Source: W589 sp964611805 (GTDB taxonomy: Bacteria; Chloroflexota; Dehalococcoidia; Dehalococcoidales; Fen-1064). From it: DNA of 63,026 nucleotides. Positions 42,945 to 51,969 of the stretch are shown piece after piece (the first letter of the stretch is position 1; the number at the start of each line of letters is the position of its first letter). The notes below the pieces were generated by a model. That model was given only the letters and a program-made list of their open reading frames with translations. It did no database searches and was not told where the DNA came from. Where the stretch lies: assembly GCA_964611805.1 (NCBI GenBank), contig CAZTBG010000002.1, forward strand, positions 1 to 63,026, written 5' to 3'. Position numbers and translations under genes: made by a program.

Positions 42945-44291
42945 ATGGCGGTGTCGCATTCTAAATCCAGGTCTATTGTAATAATAGGCTTGATTTTAGC
43001 AATTAGCTTGGTATTAATTCAGGTAGCCGGATGTTCTAAAGCACCTCCTCCTGTTTACTTCATACAGGTCTTTAAAGCAAGACCAGTACTACCACCCAGT
43101 TTTGCTGAGGGTATCTGGATTATGCCACCAAACCCTAATCCAGAGCATGTACAGGAAGTATTAAATCCGGGGGATAAAATATACATCGGTCTCGTTATCA
43201 ACAGAGAGAACAAAGAGAATATAACATTTTCCAAGTATACAATCTTTGGGAGAGATACCGGCCAAGAGATTGAAGTCGGGGTTCCTGGTGAACTAGGGCC
43301 ATTTGAACCGGGGCGAATCGCAGAAGTCGCTTTTGACAATCCATGGGCTGTCCCCGAACAACTGGGAATCTATGAATTGCGTGTATACATGGGTGACGAG
43401 GTAGTGGCTTCAGCAGTATTTGAGGTGAAAAAGCATGACCCGATAGACTCCATCGGGGTATCTAGAGCAAGGCCGGGTGACCCTCCAAGCCTCGGTCAGA
43501 TTGAACCGAAAACCCCTCACCCGGACTTTGTGCAAGAAGTACTCAGCCCTGGGGACAAAATATATCTCGGACTTGTAATAAACGATGAGAACAAAGAGGC
43601 AATTACATTCTCTAAATATACGTTCTACGAAAAGGCAACTGGTCGGGAACTAGTACTGGAAACCACCGACGATTTAGGACCATTTCAGCCAGGACAAATA
43701 ACCCTGATTGCTTTTGACCATCCCTGGCCGGTGCCTGAACAACCGGGTATCTATGAAGTAAGAATTTACATGGGTAACGATATTGTAGCCTCAGCCCTCT
43801 TTTTAGTCACCTGTAATAGATTCTACTCAGACAAATATGATATAGAAGTCCAGTTGCCATCCGGTTGGGCAGCCGTAGAGGGACCGGAGAACCTGGTTCT
43901 CCCACGTTATGAAGGGCTGGTAGCTTTTAATAGCTGGGGGCAGGATGACTTCTGGGCTCGTGGGGTAAATTATGATACCGATACACACTCTATCATATAC
44001 AGCCCGTATGTAGTAGCAGCCCAGGTACCAAACGGTGGAGCCTACGTGGCTCTAGTGGAAATCAGTGGTCCGCCATACATTAATCACCCACCACCTGAAT
44101 ACGAATTAGGCGACCTGAGTGGACTATATCAACCGCATGATTGGCGAGAAGTTGGCGCATCTGCTTGCTTCAAGACGTTTTATAGAAATGGGATACAATT
44201 GCAATTGGAGATTTATTGCCATCCAGATGCATCGGATGAGACCGTCACGGAGCTCAATGATTTGCTACGAAGCTGGAGGTTCGTCCGGTAA
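42945..44291 (+). CDS. Lipoprotein with a duplicated ~110-residue module
   Basis: 448 residues. Signal IVIIGLILAISLVLIQVAGC. Two internal repeats (~50-165 and ~167-285): PEHVQEVLNPGDKIYIGLV / PDFVQEVLSPGDKIYLGLV, then FSKYTI / FSKYTF, and VPEQLGIYELRVYMGDEVVA / VPEQPGIYEVRIYMGNDIVA. The residue 290-448 part is a separate beta-rich domain ending LNDLLRSWRF. The function is unknown. It may bind ligands at the cell surface. Confidence 0.75.
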   Translation: MAVSHSKSRSIVIIGLILAISLVLIQVAGCSKAPPPVYFIQVFKARPVLPPSFAEGIWIMPPNPNPEHVQEVLNPGDKIYIGLVINRENKENITFSKYTIFGRDTGQEIEVGVPGELGPFEPGRIAEVAFDNPWAVPEQLGIYELRVYMGDEVVASAVFEVKKHDPIDSIGVSRARPGDPPSLGQIEPKTPHPDFVQEVLSPGDKIYLGLVINDENKEAITFSKYTFYEKATGRELVLETTDDLGPFQPGQITLIAFDHPWPVPEQPGIYEVRIYMGNDIVASALFLVTCNRFYSDKYDIEVQLPSGWAAVEGPENLVLPRYEGLVAFNSWGQDDFWARGVNYDTDTHSIIYSPYVVAAQVPNGGAYVALVEISGPPYINHPPPEYELGDLSGLYQPHDWREVGASACFKTFYRNGIQLQLEIYCHPDASDETVTELNDLLRSWRFVR

Positions 44292-44306
44292 ATACAGGAG
44301 GCATAG

Positions 44307-44735
44307 ATGAGAGGTCTGGTGTGGGCTATTGTGCAGGTGATTTCCGGAGCAATGGTCATATTATTTTCCTCGATATTGGCACAAGCCAAGGCAAGCCTGT
44401 TCACGCCACTACCCGGAAGCCTTTACTATCCACCCCCGGATTTCATTTTAGAGTTCGTGCTGGCGTTCCTCGGTCCTGTAATTGTCACCATTGGCTACCT
44501 GCAACGTAGAATGCGTGCAAAGTTTGCCGGTCTACAGGTGATTTTTGGGCTGGTAATTACCATTATCTCCATGCCTCTGGGAACAAGAGCGGTCACACTG
44601 GGGCATGGTGGGTATTCTGCGATTTATTATGTTGTATACCTGCTTCTGATTCCCGGTCTTGCGGTATCGTTACTCGGGATTGTCCAACTTGTGATGGTGG
44701 TTATCTATCGGTCAACAATTAATTCATCGAAGTGA
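44307..44735 (+). CDS. Four-helix membrane protein
   Basis: 142 residues. Helices at ~4-26 (LVWAIVQVISGAMVILFSSI), ~46-66, ~78-98 and ~110-134. It is short and lacks any recognised motif. It lies between the duplicated-domain lipoprotein and the ECF sigma gene. Confidence 0.65.
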   Translation: MRGLVWAIVQVISGAMVILFSSILAQAKASLFTPLPGSLYYPPPDFILEFVLAFLGPVIVTIGYLQRRMRAKFAGLQVIFGLVITIISMPLGTRAVTLGHGGYSAIYYVVYLLLIPGLAVSLLGIVQLVMVVIYRSTINSSK

Positions 44736-44778
44736 ACCTTTTCCTCTCTGCAGGACTATCATTATTTAAGAGAGCATT

Positions 44779-45330
44779 ATGCAGGACTTGATTAGGGAAT
44801 GGCAGTCTGGTGATACTGAAGCTTTCGCCTCGCTATTCCGCCAGTATGAGAAGATGGTCTATAGAACAGCCTATCTCATTACTGGTGACAGTGAGGCTGC
44901 GAAAGACGTCTTGCAGGAGGTATTCCTGTCCGTATGGAAGTCTCGACGCAGCTTTAACCCTGAGTTAGCCAAATTTACCACCTGGCTTCACCGCATCACG
45001 GTTAACAAGTGTTCCAGAATCCGCAGGAAGAAAAACATATCCTTTCTCTCTCTAGAGGAAGTGAAGGGAAAAAATCTGCAACCGAATGAGAACCCTGCCT
45101 CCGTTGAAGAGGCAATGATAAGCAGGGTGGAATATGATAACTTTTTACACGCCTTGAATGAACTGGACAGCAAGCACCGCACGGTGGTGGTGCTGCGTTA
45201 CTTTAACGATTTGTCCTGTAACGAGGTCGCCAGTATTACCGGTATTCCCCTGGGAACGGTTAAATCCAGACTGCACTATGCTCTGAAATCCCTACGTCAA
45301 ACCCTTTTTGCTGAAGAAGGTGGCTCATGA
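44779..45330 (+). CDS. ECF-type RNA polymerase sigma factor
   Basis: 183 residues. Region 2 YEKMVYRTAYLITGDSEAAK and LQEVFLSVWKSRRSF; region 4 LDSKHRTVVVLRYFNDLSCN and EVASITGIPLGTVKSRLHYA helix-turn-helix. There is no extra domain. It overlaps the anti-sigma gene by 4 bp (ATGA). It probably directs transcription of neighbouring lipoprotein genes, though no shared promoter is evident. Confidence 0.88.
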   Translation: MQDLIREWQSGDTEAFASLFRQYEKMVYRTAYLITGDSEAAKDVLQEVFLSVWKSRRSFNPELAKFTTWLHRITVNKCSRIRRKKNISFLSLEEVKGKNLQPNENPASVEEAMISRVEYDNFLHALNELDSKHRTVVVLRYFNDLSCNEVASITGIPLGTVKSRLHYALKSLRQTLFAEEGGS

Positions 45331-46628
45331 ACTGCGATGATATAGAAGAATTACTAATGGCATACCTTGATGGCAACGTTACGTCCGAAGAGCAGGCGGA
45401 GGTTATCAACCACCTGAATTCCTGCCCGCACTGCCGCAGGGAAATCGAGTTATTAAGAATAACGAAGAAAAGCCTCGGCAATGCCATGAAGCTTGCGGCA
45501 TCGCGGGTCGACCCCCCTTCCGGGTCATGGCAAATAATAGCTGAAAAGGCAGGCATTAAAGCCAGAGACAAGCAGGCATTTTACCCCAGACACGGCCTGG
45601 CATGGCCAGTAGTACCCCTTTCTATCCTGATAGTGGCCGTCCTTACAATTAGTCTCTTTATCATCCCAGGTCTTGGTTTCGGAGCGCGGAAAGTAGATCC
45701 CCCCTCAATTATTAGCGATAGTTACGGCGGGGCTATACTGGCCTGGATAGATGAACTATACGGCAGGGGGATTTATGCCCAGCATATAGATGCAGAGGGC
45801 AATTTGCTCTGGGGTGACGGTACACTGATACGCTGTGATATAGATGGACTTCCGTACATAGCCAACGATGGGGGAGGCGGAGCCGTCATATACTGGCAAT
45901 ACAGGCATGCATACTATGCCCAGCATATAGGCTCCTCTGGCGATATTCTGTGGGATAAGGGTGGCATGCCTTTAGATGATGTTCCCCCTGAGTATGCTTC
46001 GATTCCAACCAGCTCCGGCTGGCAATTAAGCCATGATGTAAAAGCCATATCTGTCTCCGGAGCACGGGTAGTCGTCATCTATAAAAACCCGTCCTTTGAT
46101 ACCTTGGGCTATTCCCGTGCCATTGATGATGGCACGGGCGGGGTAATCGTGGCTTCAAGAGCCGGCGAGGGTAGGAGCTTGGCGCAGACGTATTCGGTTT
46201 ATGCCCAGCGAATAGATGCCACAGGCAAGCGCTTGTGGGGAGAAGGAGGCTTAGAAGTACAATATATTGGTTCATCTCCCCTATTATTGATAATAGCTGC
46301 CCTGGTAATTATATTTACTTCACTAATAATCTTCGGCTTTTACCGGGGAAGCGAACTGGCGCGGACGTTAACCGCCATAAGTGCGGTACTAATCAGTAGC
46401 ACGGCTCTTTTCGGTTGTGAGTTGATATTTTTTCCCCTAAACCATCCCTGGTTCTATATTACAAATGTACCTGTGAACACAGTGGCAACATCTGCTATTG
46501 CTATAGTAGGGCTCATCCTCGCCACATTTGGTTTTCTTAAAAAAACCAGCAGCAGATGGGCAACGACTCCCATCATGCTCTACTGTCTGTTGGTAGTGGC
46601 TTTGGTTGTGTTCTTATTCTTTTCGTGA
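45327..46628 (+). CDS. Anti-sigma factor with zinc finger and extracytoplasmic repeat domain
   Basis: 433 residues. N-terminal zf-HC2 domain with His29-xxx-Cys33-xx-Cys36 (NHLNSCPHC) would bind sigma. A membrane helix (~95-115) leads to an outer domain (~116-310) with three copies of a motif: GIYAQHIDAEGNLLWG, YYAQHIGSSGDILW and SVYAQRIDATGKRLWG, beta-propeller-like. Four further helices end the protein. It is the partner of the upstream ECF sigma factor. The YAQ repeat resembles the remnant at 40050-40184. Confidence 0.82.
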   Translation: MNCDDIEELLMAYLDGNVTSEEQAEVINHLNSCPHCRREIELLRITKKSLGNAMKLAASRVDPPSGSWQIIAEKAGIKARDKQAFYPRHGLAWPVVPLSILIVAVLTISLFIIPGLGFGARKVDPPSIISDSYGGAILAWIDELYGRGIYAQHIDAEGNLLWGDGTLIRCDIDGLPYIANDGGGGAVIYWQYRHAYYAQHIGSSGDILWDKGGMPLDDVPPEYASIPTSSGWQLSHDVKAISVSGARVVVIYKNPSFDTLGYSRAIDDGTGGVIVASRAGEGRSLAQTYSVYAQRIDATGKRLWGEGGLEVQYIGSSPLLLIIAALVIIFTSLIIFGFYRGSELARTLTAISAVLISSTALFGCELIFFPLNHPWFYITNVPVNTVATSAIAIVGLILATFGFLKKTSSRWATTPIMLYCLLVVALVVFLFFS

Positions 46629-46713
46629 ATTCCAGCAATTTAATTAATACCCACTATGCTCATCCAATAAAGACAGAAGAGAGTAAAATGGCTGAAGAAT
46701 GAGGAGATTGATA

Positions 46714-47133
46714 ATGAGAAGACTAGGCGTATATCTAATAATTTGCTCTCTTATTATCCTTGGTGGCTGTAATAATAGCACTACGCCACAAGATGCTAAC
46801 TCAGTGTTAATACCGCCTTGGCCGGATGCCGAGGTGTTTTATGACGAAACTACAGTAATAAACATTAACCTTCGGGATGAATTCATTATCAGATATGATT
46901 ACTACCACAATCTTTTTCCGATTTTTGAAGAGACTTACGACCCAAACAGTGTTAGGCTTCTGAAAAAATCGTGGGAAAGCACATCAGGACCGACAGATGG
47001 GAATGGGATTAAGTGGTACTTGTTTCAAGCAATAAAAGAAGGCGATACCGAGATAACAATAAAACTATTCACTCATCAAAGCGATGTAGTACAGGATCAA
47101 AAGACGTTCAAGGTCAAGATTGTTCAACCCTAA
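46714..47133 (+). CDS. Lipoprotein, possibly chagasin-type (I42) inhibitor fold
   Basis: About 139 residues from ATG 46714; ATG 46699 is in frame, but the AGGAG at 46701-46705 serves 46714. Signal VYLIICSLIILGGC. The residues IKWYLFQAIKEGDTEITIKL and TFKVKIVQP resemble the end of the I42 cysteine-protease-inhibitor fold. The inhibitor loops are not clearly conserved, so the assignment is tentative. Confidence 0.6.
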   Translation: MRRLGVYLIICSLIILGGCNNSTTPQDANSVLIPPWPDAEVFYDETTVININLRDEFIIRYDYYHNLFPIFEETYDPNSVRLLKKSWESTSGPTDGNGIKWYLFQAIKEGDTEITIKLFTHQSDVVQDQKTFKVKIVQP

Positions 47134-47184
47134 TACCACTTGCTTAACGCCATTATTGTGTACCTTAGGCTGGTGAGGTCATAT

Positions 47185-48162
47185 ATGAGATTTAATAGGT
47201 TCAGAGCTATATTATTTTTGCTTATACTCATGGCACCATGTTTGTTGTATAGCAGCTGTGAAACTACCCCTTTATCACTGGATATAAATGACCCTACAGA
47301 CGGTAGTATTCTGAAAACAAACCTTATTAGGGTAACTGGTACCGTCTCAAATCCAGAGGCAACGGTTATGATAAATGAACAGGAAGCTCACGTGGCTAAT
47401 GATGGCTCTTTTTACGCGTATGTAGAATTATCAGAAGGAGATAATACTGTCGAAGCAGTCGCCAGACTGGGGAGAGAATCAGTTGAGACATCTGTAAACG
47501 TGATATTCTATCCATCATTGGCGGTTTATTTGCGTCTTCCTGAATCCTCAGAATACGATAAACCATTCCTGGAAGTTCCCATAACCGTCACTGGCTATGT
47601 CTTTCCGCCTAATGCATCGGTCAGGGTGGGTGAGAATCAAGTACAGGTCGATGAAGATGGGAGCTTCTCTTCTCAAGTGCAACTGCAAGAGGGCAATAAT
47701 ATTGTTAGAGTGGAAGCCGTGCTGGATGACGAGGATGACACCTATCGTTATATAATCGGGGTTGAAGAAGGAGACATATTATTCCCACCGGGACAAGGAC
47801 TGGAATATACATCAAGATTCTCTTATGAGCATGCAGTTGTAATTGAAGCAGGTGAGACAGAAATTATAATAGATGTATCTGCAGACATCAGAAAGGATAT
47901 TGCTGAGCCAGGAGAATTAAGTTGTGATATTTACATGGTGGAAGCAGAATATAGCGAGGAAGAAGTCCCTATGCCGGTGGGCCTGGAGGTCAGTATTGAG
48001 CCTTCTTGCTTTACCGTATATCCCAATACTACATATCACATAACGATAAGCATAACAACAACTCCAGAACTTACTCCCGGTGAGTATTTCCTTCGTTTTG
48101 AGCAGAATTTTGAAAGCAGATTCTGGTCTGGAGGATGGATTCGAGTCACTATTGAGCCATAG
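47185..48162 (+). CDS. Lipoprotein with two Ig/glucodextranase-B-like repeats
   Basis: About 325 residues from ATG 47185 (TTG 47140 also in frame). Signal AILFLLILMAPCLLYSSC. Two beta-sandwich repeats: VTGTVSNPEATVMINEQEAH with DGSFYAYVELSEGDNTVEAV, and VTGYVFPPNASVRVGENQVQ with DGSFSSQVQLQEGNNIVRVE. This pattern (small sandwich with VxGxVxxP…DGSF…LxEGxN) is shared by many surface glycan- or adhesion-related proteins. The C-terminal domain (~230-325) is unassigned. Confidence 0.72.
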   Translation: MRFNRFRAILFLLILMAPCLLYSSCETTPLSLDINDPTDGSILKTNLIRVTGTVSNPEATVMINEQEAHVANDGSFYAYVELSEGDNTVEAVARLGRESVETSVNVIFYPSLAVYLRLPESSEYDKPFLEVPITVTGYVFPPNASVRVGENQVQVDEDGSFSSQVQLQEGNNIVRVEAVLDDEDDTYRYIIGVEEGDILFPPGQGLEYTSRFSYEHAVVIEAGETEIIIDVSADIRKDIAEPGELSCDIYMVEAEYSEEEVPMPVGLEVSIEPSCFTVYPNTTYHITISITTTPELTPGEYFLRFEQNFESRFWSGGWIRVTIEP

Positions 48163-48307
48163 TGAACTATGGCTGCAGATAGTATCGTGATGTTGAACTT
48201 CCTCGTTGACGGAACAATAATGTTGTGTGAGATAATATACGGCTTTACCAACATCGGATGCATCCGCTGCGCACCTATCCAATATAGAACATAGAATGTG
48301 GTGAAAA

Positions 48308-49408
48308 ATGAAAGGTATAACATTACTAGTATTATTATCAGTGGTCCTGTTCATAGGATCCTGCACTAATAAGACGGAGGAGACCATGGTGCAGGTATGG
48401 CGACCGTCACCGACGACCGGAGAACCGGCGACGCTGGTGGCGTTCGGGGTGTCCGTAGGCGATGGCAGCCAGGTGTTGACCGTATTGAACTACGAAGACT
48501 ACACGCCCGGTAATCTGGAGGTAGTTCTGCCCGGATACGGTCGATTCAATGCCTCGGTACAGGCCATTGACCCCAGGACCAGCGCCACCCTGCTCAAACT
48601 CGAGGGAGCCAATTTGCCGGTGGCCACTATAGGTGATACCAGCGCAATAAAACCGGGCCAGCGTGTGTTTATCCAGGGCTGGTCCGGTCCCGAGCACACT
48701 TTCAAGAAGATACCGGCGATAGTTTCAAGTGAGTGTACCATACCGCTCTGCTTCAATGTGTATATAACTTGGGAGGAACTGGAGAGTGGTGGATGGATTA
48801 GTGAGCAAGGGGCCTTAGTCACCGACAATAAAGGCAGAGTCCTTGGATTAGTAGGCACCTCCTACAGTAAGCTAATTCCGGTGCTTGGTTTTCCTGGTTG
48901 GGTACCACCTGTAGTCAGGATTGACGGTGCCCTTGAATTGCTTTCACCAGATTTCGCTCAACAGCCGTGGGCCAATGGTCCGGTAATATCTACTATCACT
49001 GACAGGGACGGTGCGCGTGGTTATGCCTCTGGCGTATTATCATCATTATCCAGAGGTGTATTATCATCATTATCCAGTTATGAGAAGATGACTTTGGCTA
49101 TCCAGGAGTTGTTGGGAACAATGGGTGAGCCGCTGGCAGATGATGACCTGCCGCAGAATTACCGCAGTCTTGCCTGGCCCATGCCAGGTTCTGCAGATGG
49201 TACCTTACTAACTGTAGTCTACGTGCGACCAATTGAGCTACGGAATACGGACGGCGAGTTGCTAGCTCAGGCAAAGTGGGTAGGTATTCAATGGGGCATG
49301 AGTGAAGGAAAACCCAATCGCCTGTTTTATGGTCAGGAAACCTACACCGTTGACGGTGGTTTTGTTTTACTTGGTGACGTAACCAGCCTGGAAAACTCAT
49401 TACGCTGA
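48308..49408 (+). CDS. Lipoprotein with degenerate trypsin/HtrA-like domain
   Basis: 366 residues. Signal GITLLVLLSVVLFIGSC. Residues ~40-210 have a trypsin-fold layout (DPRTSATLLKLEGANLPVA, GDTSAIKPGQRVFIQGWSG, GALVTDNKGRVLGLVG). The catalytic GNSGG serine motif reads SEQGALVTD, and no His of a triad is evident, so it is likely an inactive pseudo-protease. Residues ~240-256 contain a duplicated SGVLSSLS/RGVLSSLS. Function unknown. Confidence 0.68.
   Translation: MKGITLLVLLSVVLFIGSCTNKTEETMVQVWRPSPTTGEPATLVAFGVSVGDGSQVLTVLNYEDYTPGNLEVVLPGYGRFNASVQAIDPRTSATLLKLEGANLPVATIGDTSAIKPGQRVFIQGWSGPEHTFKKIPAIVSSECTIPLCFNVYITWEELESGGWISEQGALVTDNKGRVLGLVGTSYSKLIPVLGFPGWVPPVVRIDGALELLSPDFAQQPWANGPVISTITDRDGARGYASGVLSSLSRGVLSSLSSYEKMTLAIQELLGTMGEPLADDDLPQNYRSLAWPMPGSADGTLLTVVYVRPIELRNTDGELLAQAKWVGIQWGMSEGKPNRLFYGQETYTVDGGFVLLGDVTSLENSLR
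49031..49078 (+). repeat. 24-bp tandem duplication within a gene
   Basis: GGCGTATTATCATCATTATC… occurs twice in tandem (49031-49054 and 49055-49078), differing at two bases and staying in frame, encoding GVLSSLSR and GVLSSLSS. It is a recent slippage event or small allelic repeat. Confidence 0.8.
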
Positions 49409-49421
49409 CACACAAATAGAA

Positions 49422-49616
49422 ATGACAAGTTTCTACTATTTACCCTTTGGCACTGTCAAGCGGCTTTGTCGGGAGCATAGGTTGTTAGCACACAAGGTCC
49501 ACAATGGATGGCTTATCCATATCGATGAAATTCGGTCATTCGCCCAGAAATATGAAGGGCATAGAGGAAGACCTTCGAATAGAATCACCAAGGAGAAGAC
49601 ACAACATCGGGTCTAA
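49422..49616 (+). CDS. Excisionase/MerR-like DNA-binding fragment
   Basis: 64 residues. LPFGTVKRLCREHRLLAHKV followed by NGWLIHIDEIRSFAQKY is the second half of an HTH_17/excisionase-type helix-turn-helix. The usual N-terminal EAAxxLG part is missing, so it may be truncated. There is no ribosome site. A Lys/Arg-rich tail follows. It may be a remnant of a mobile element. Confidence 0.45.
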   Translation: MTSFYYLPFGTVKRLCREHRLLAHKVHNGWLIHIDEIRSFAQKYEGHRGRPSNRITKEKTQHRV

Positions 49617-49640
49617 AGAGATCACTCTATGTGAATAGTG

Positions 49641-49756
49641 ATGGGTACGTTAGAAGAGATAACAGAAGGCGTGACAATTGAAGGGGTTATTGCAGACAGC
49701 CCGGTGACTGTGGTGCACGTTAAGTGGTTTGGTGGTCATGCCATATCCCTAGATGC
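49641..49756 (+). pseudogene. N-terminal fragment of a helicase-type protein
   Basis: The frame reads MGTLEEITEGVTIEGV then SPVTVVHVKWFGGHAISL, matching from memory the first ~40 residues of SNF2/DEAD-type helicases (LExIxPGxxxxGxxxxxPVxVVxVKWxG). It breaks off where the convergent UspA gene begins. The identity is unverified. Confidence 0.4.
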
Positions 49757-50239
49757 TCATTTCCTTGTCGGACGAATGAGTAAAATTGGCACTCTAGATT
49801 CACGGGTTAACTTGTCCGCAACACTTCCCGCTATCGCCCTTTTTAATCTACCCTTACCATGGCTGGACATGACTACTAAATCAACACCTTCATTATGGCA
49901 CAATGACATAATAGACTCAGTCGGATCACCTATCGTCACTTTGTAAGAGCATTTCAGTCCTTTGCTTGTTGTCTCACGAAATTTACGTTGAAGGTAGCGT
50001 TTGGCCTTTGAGACATTCTCCCTGTCTGTTAAGCGTGTTGCTTCAGCAGCCAGATTCGCAGCAGTTGAACTTATGGTTCCTATTGGAGTAATAGGAGTAG
50101 CTACATATGGAGTGGCTGGTGTGACAGCTTGCATGAAGATAATATCTGCTTTGAAGTGTTTAGAAACCTCCACAGCATATTTCACCGCGGAACTACTAAA
50201 GCGTGAGCCGTCAAGAGGAACAAGAATTCGTTTAAACAT
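49757..50239 (-). CDS. Universal stress protein, UspA family
   Basis: 160 residues; GGAGG upstream. ILVPLDGSRFSSSAVKYAVE at the N-terminus, and the ATP-binding loop SSHGKGRLKRAIAGSVADKL (GxxG-x9-G-S/T) near the C-terminus, with VPILLIRP ending. A single Usp domain; residues ~40-65 form a Thr/Pro-rich insert (TPATPYVATPITPIG). Its role is nucleotide-dependent stress response. Confidence 0.88.
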   Translation of the reverse strand: MFKRILVPLDGSRFSSSAVKYAVEVSKHFKADIIFMQAVTPATPYVATPITPIGTISSTAANLAAEATRLTDRENVSKAKRYLQRKFRETTSKGLKCSYKVTIGDPTESIMSLCHNEGVDLVVMSSHGKGRLKRAIAGSVADKLTRESRVPILLIRPTRK

Positions 50240-50413
50240 AATGCTCGGCCTCCTCTTGTTGATATTATCGATTCGTGTGTGAACTTAGCTTTCCTAAGCT
50301 AGTTTGTTTTGTAGTCAAGAACTGTCGTTGATAAGTTCAAAATAAAGCATTCTTATATTTTGGTGGCATACTACACAACCAATATATATATAGAGCAGGT
50401 CACGGCATCGACA

Positions 50414-51931
50414 TTAGAGAGATATCCACTGTCCGACGGTTGCCACGGCATGGTCTGTCCCAAAGTGCCCGGTGAAGACCTTAAAATAATAGAGTTCTTC
50501 CTTGCTGCGGATTATGGGATATCTGTCCTCTGCTTCGGTTAATTCCTGGTCGGAGAACTGTTTTTCAAAGTGTGCTGGCAGGACACCGGCAGAGCCCGAG
50601 CCCTGGGAGAATTCCTGCTTGCCCCGCCATACGATGGATTCGGGCAGCAACTTCTCGTAGGCTTTGCGGAAAATCCATTTCTCCACCTTCCCGCTTCCTT
50701 CAGGCTTCTGCTTGTACTGGGGAGGTATTGCCATGGCGTACTGCAGCAGCTCTCCCGATATCAAGGGGGCAACCACGCGGACAGAGTTGCACATATTCAT
50801 GCGATCCAGCCGCAGTGAAGCGTTGTTGTGCAGGAAACCGATGCATTCCATCTGCTTGGCAAACAGTTCATCGGTGGGGCAGTGTTCCAGGTACTTATAG
50901 CCGCAGAATATCTCGTCACCGCCCTCTCCGGATAGAAGTATCTGGATACCCTGGTGCCTGGCATATCGTGAGATAAGGTAGTTGGAAGCGGCGCTTCTGA
51001 CCAGCGACGGGTCGAAACTCTCCAGGTAGTAGATTACCTCCGGAAGGACGTCCAATATCTGCTCAAGGTCGACAAGGAATTCGTGGTGCTCTGAATCTAT
51101 CTGTTCGGCCATGATGCGGGCAGACAGGATGTCGCTACTCTCTCCGACGCCGAGGGCAAATGTCTTGAGTCTGGCTGCCTGGCCATACTTCTCTTTGTAA
51201 GCCTTGCTACCAAGATAATTGATGACACTGCTGTCCATGCCTCCACTGAGCAGCCCGCCGGTGGGCACTGAGAAATCAATTCGGTTTCGAAAGCTGCACT
51301 CAATGATTTCACGGATGTCGACCGTCATCTTCTTGACGTCGTAGTTCCATGGTTTAGGCGGGCTTTGTGGTAGCTCAACGAACCGGGTAAACTGTCCGCT
51401 CTGGTCCATGTAGTGCCCGTTGGGGAATTCGTAGACTTCGTCGGTTACAGCTAATATTGCCTTAAGTTCCGAGGCAAGGTACAGGGTATCATCTTTACGG
51501 CCATAGAACAGGGTCTTTATGCCAAGCAGGTCACGAGCGGCAAATAGGTCTTTTCCATCGTAGATAACAAAGGCAAAGATGGCATCGCTCAGATGGCGGA
51601 GCATTTCCCGACCGTGTTTTTCATAAAGGGCCAGCAGTAATCGCTCCTCTTTATAAGCTCCATCTGGTATGCCATAGCGGCGGGCCAGTTCGGGCCAGTT
51701 GCCAATTTGGCCATCGTAACAGATTGCGAGGTCGGGATTACTACTGCTCCGGACGGGGACATTGCTACCATCAGCAGTGGTACCGTCCGCCTCGAGGTAA
51801 TTCTGGGCCATGATAATGCGGCCGTTTTCGTATGCCCCTGAGACATACGGACCTCGGTGGGCAATCTTTTGCATGATAGAATCTATTTCATTCAGGTTTG
51901 AATCGCCAAAGGCAACAGCTAGTCCGCTCAT
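50414..51931 (-). CDS. Asparagine-synthetase-like amidotransferase lacking the N-terminal cysteine
   Basis: 505 residues, normal AsnB length. N-terminal class II glutaminase-like domain: RGPYVSG, YDGQIGNW, FAARDLLGIKTLFYG. Residue 2, the nucleophilic Cys of true AsnB (MCGI), is Ser (MSGL), so glutamine hydrolysis should be lost. The C-terminal synthetase domain keeps the PP-loop SGGMDSS (229-235) and SGEGGDEIFCGYKYL. It could use free ammonia or another amine, or act as a beta-lactam-synthetase-like cyclase. Last gene of the corrinoid methyltransferase operon, 38 bp after a SAM methyltransferase gene. Confidence 0.82.
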   Translation of the reverse strand: MSGLAVAFGDSNLNEIDSIMQKIAHRGPYVSGAYENGRIIMAQNYLEADGTTADGSNVPVRSSSNPDLAICYDGQIGNWPELARRYGIPDGAYKEERLLLALYEKHGREMLRHLSDAIFAFVIYDGKDLFAARDLLGIKTLFYGRKDDTLYLASELKAILAVTDEVYEFPNGHYMDQSGQFTRFVELPQSPPKPWNYDVKKMTVDIREIIECSFRNRIDFSVPTGGLLSGGMDSSVINYLGSKAYKEKYGQAARLKTFALGVGESSDILSARIMAEQIDSEHHEFLVDLEQILDVLPEVIYYLESFDPSLVRSAASNYLISRYARHQGIQILLSGEGGDEIFCGYKYLEHCPTDELFAKQMECIGFLHNNASLRLDRMNMCNSVRVVAPLISGELLQYAMAIPPQYKQKPEGSGKVEKWIFRKAYEKLLPESIVWRGKQEFSQGSGSAGVLPAHFEKQFSDQELTEAEDRYPIIRSKEELYYFKVFTGHFGTDHAVATVGQWISL

Positions 51932-51969
51932 CTAGTGGAGCCCTCCTTGAGTGTAGGTTAGTGCAGAAC

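Noticed and set aside
48180..48295. Short frame with GCIRC (CxxC-like) motif
   Set aside because: 34 codons, no ribosome site and no supporting context.
50414..51931. Ordinary glutamine-dependent asparagine synthetase
   Set aside because: Residue 2 is Ser, and no nearby alternative start gives an N-terminal Cys.
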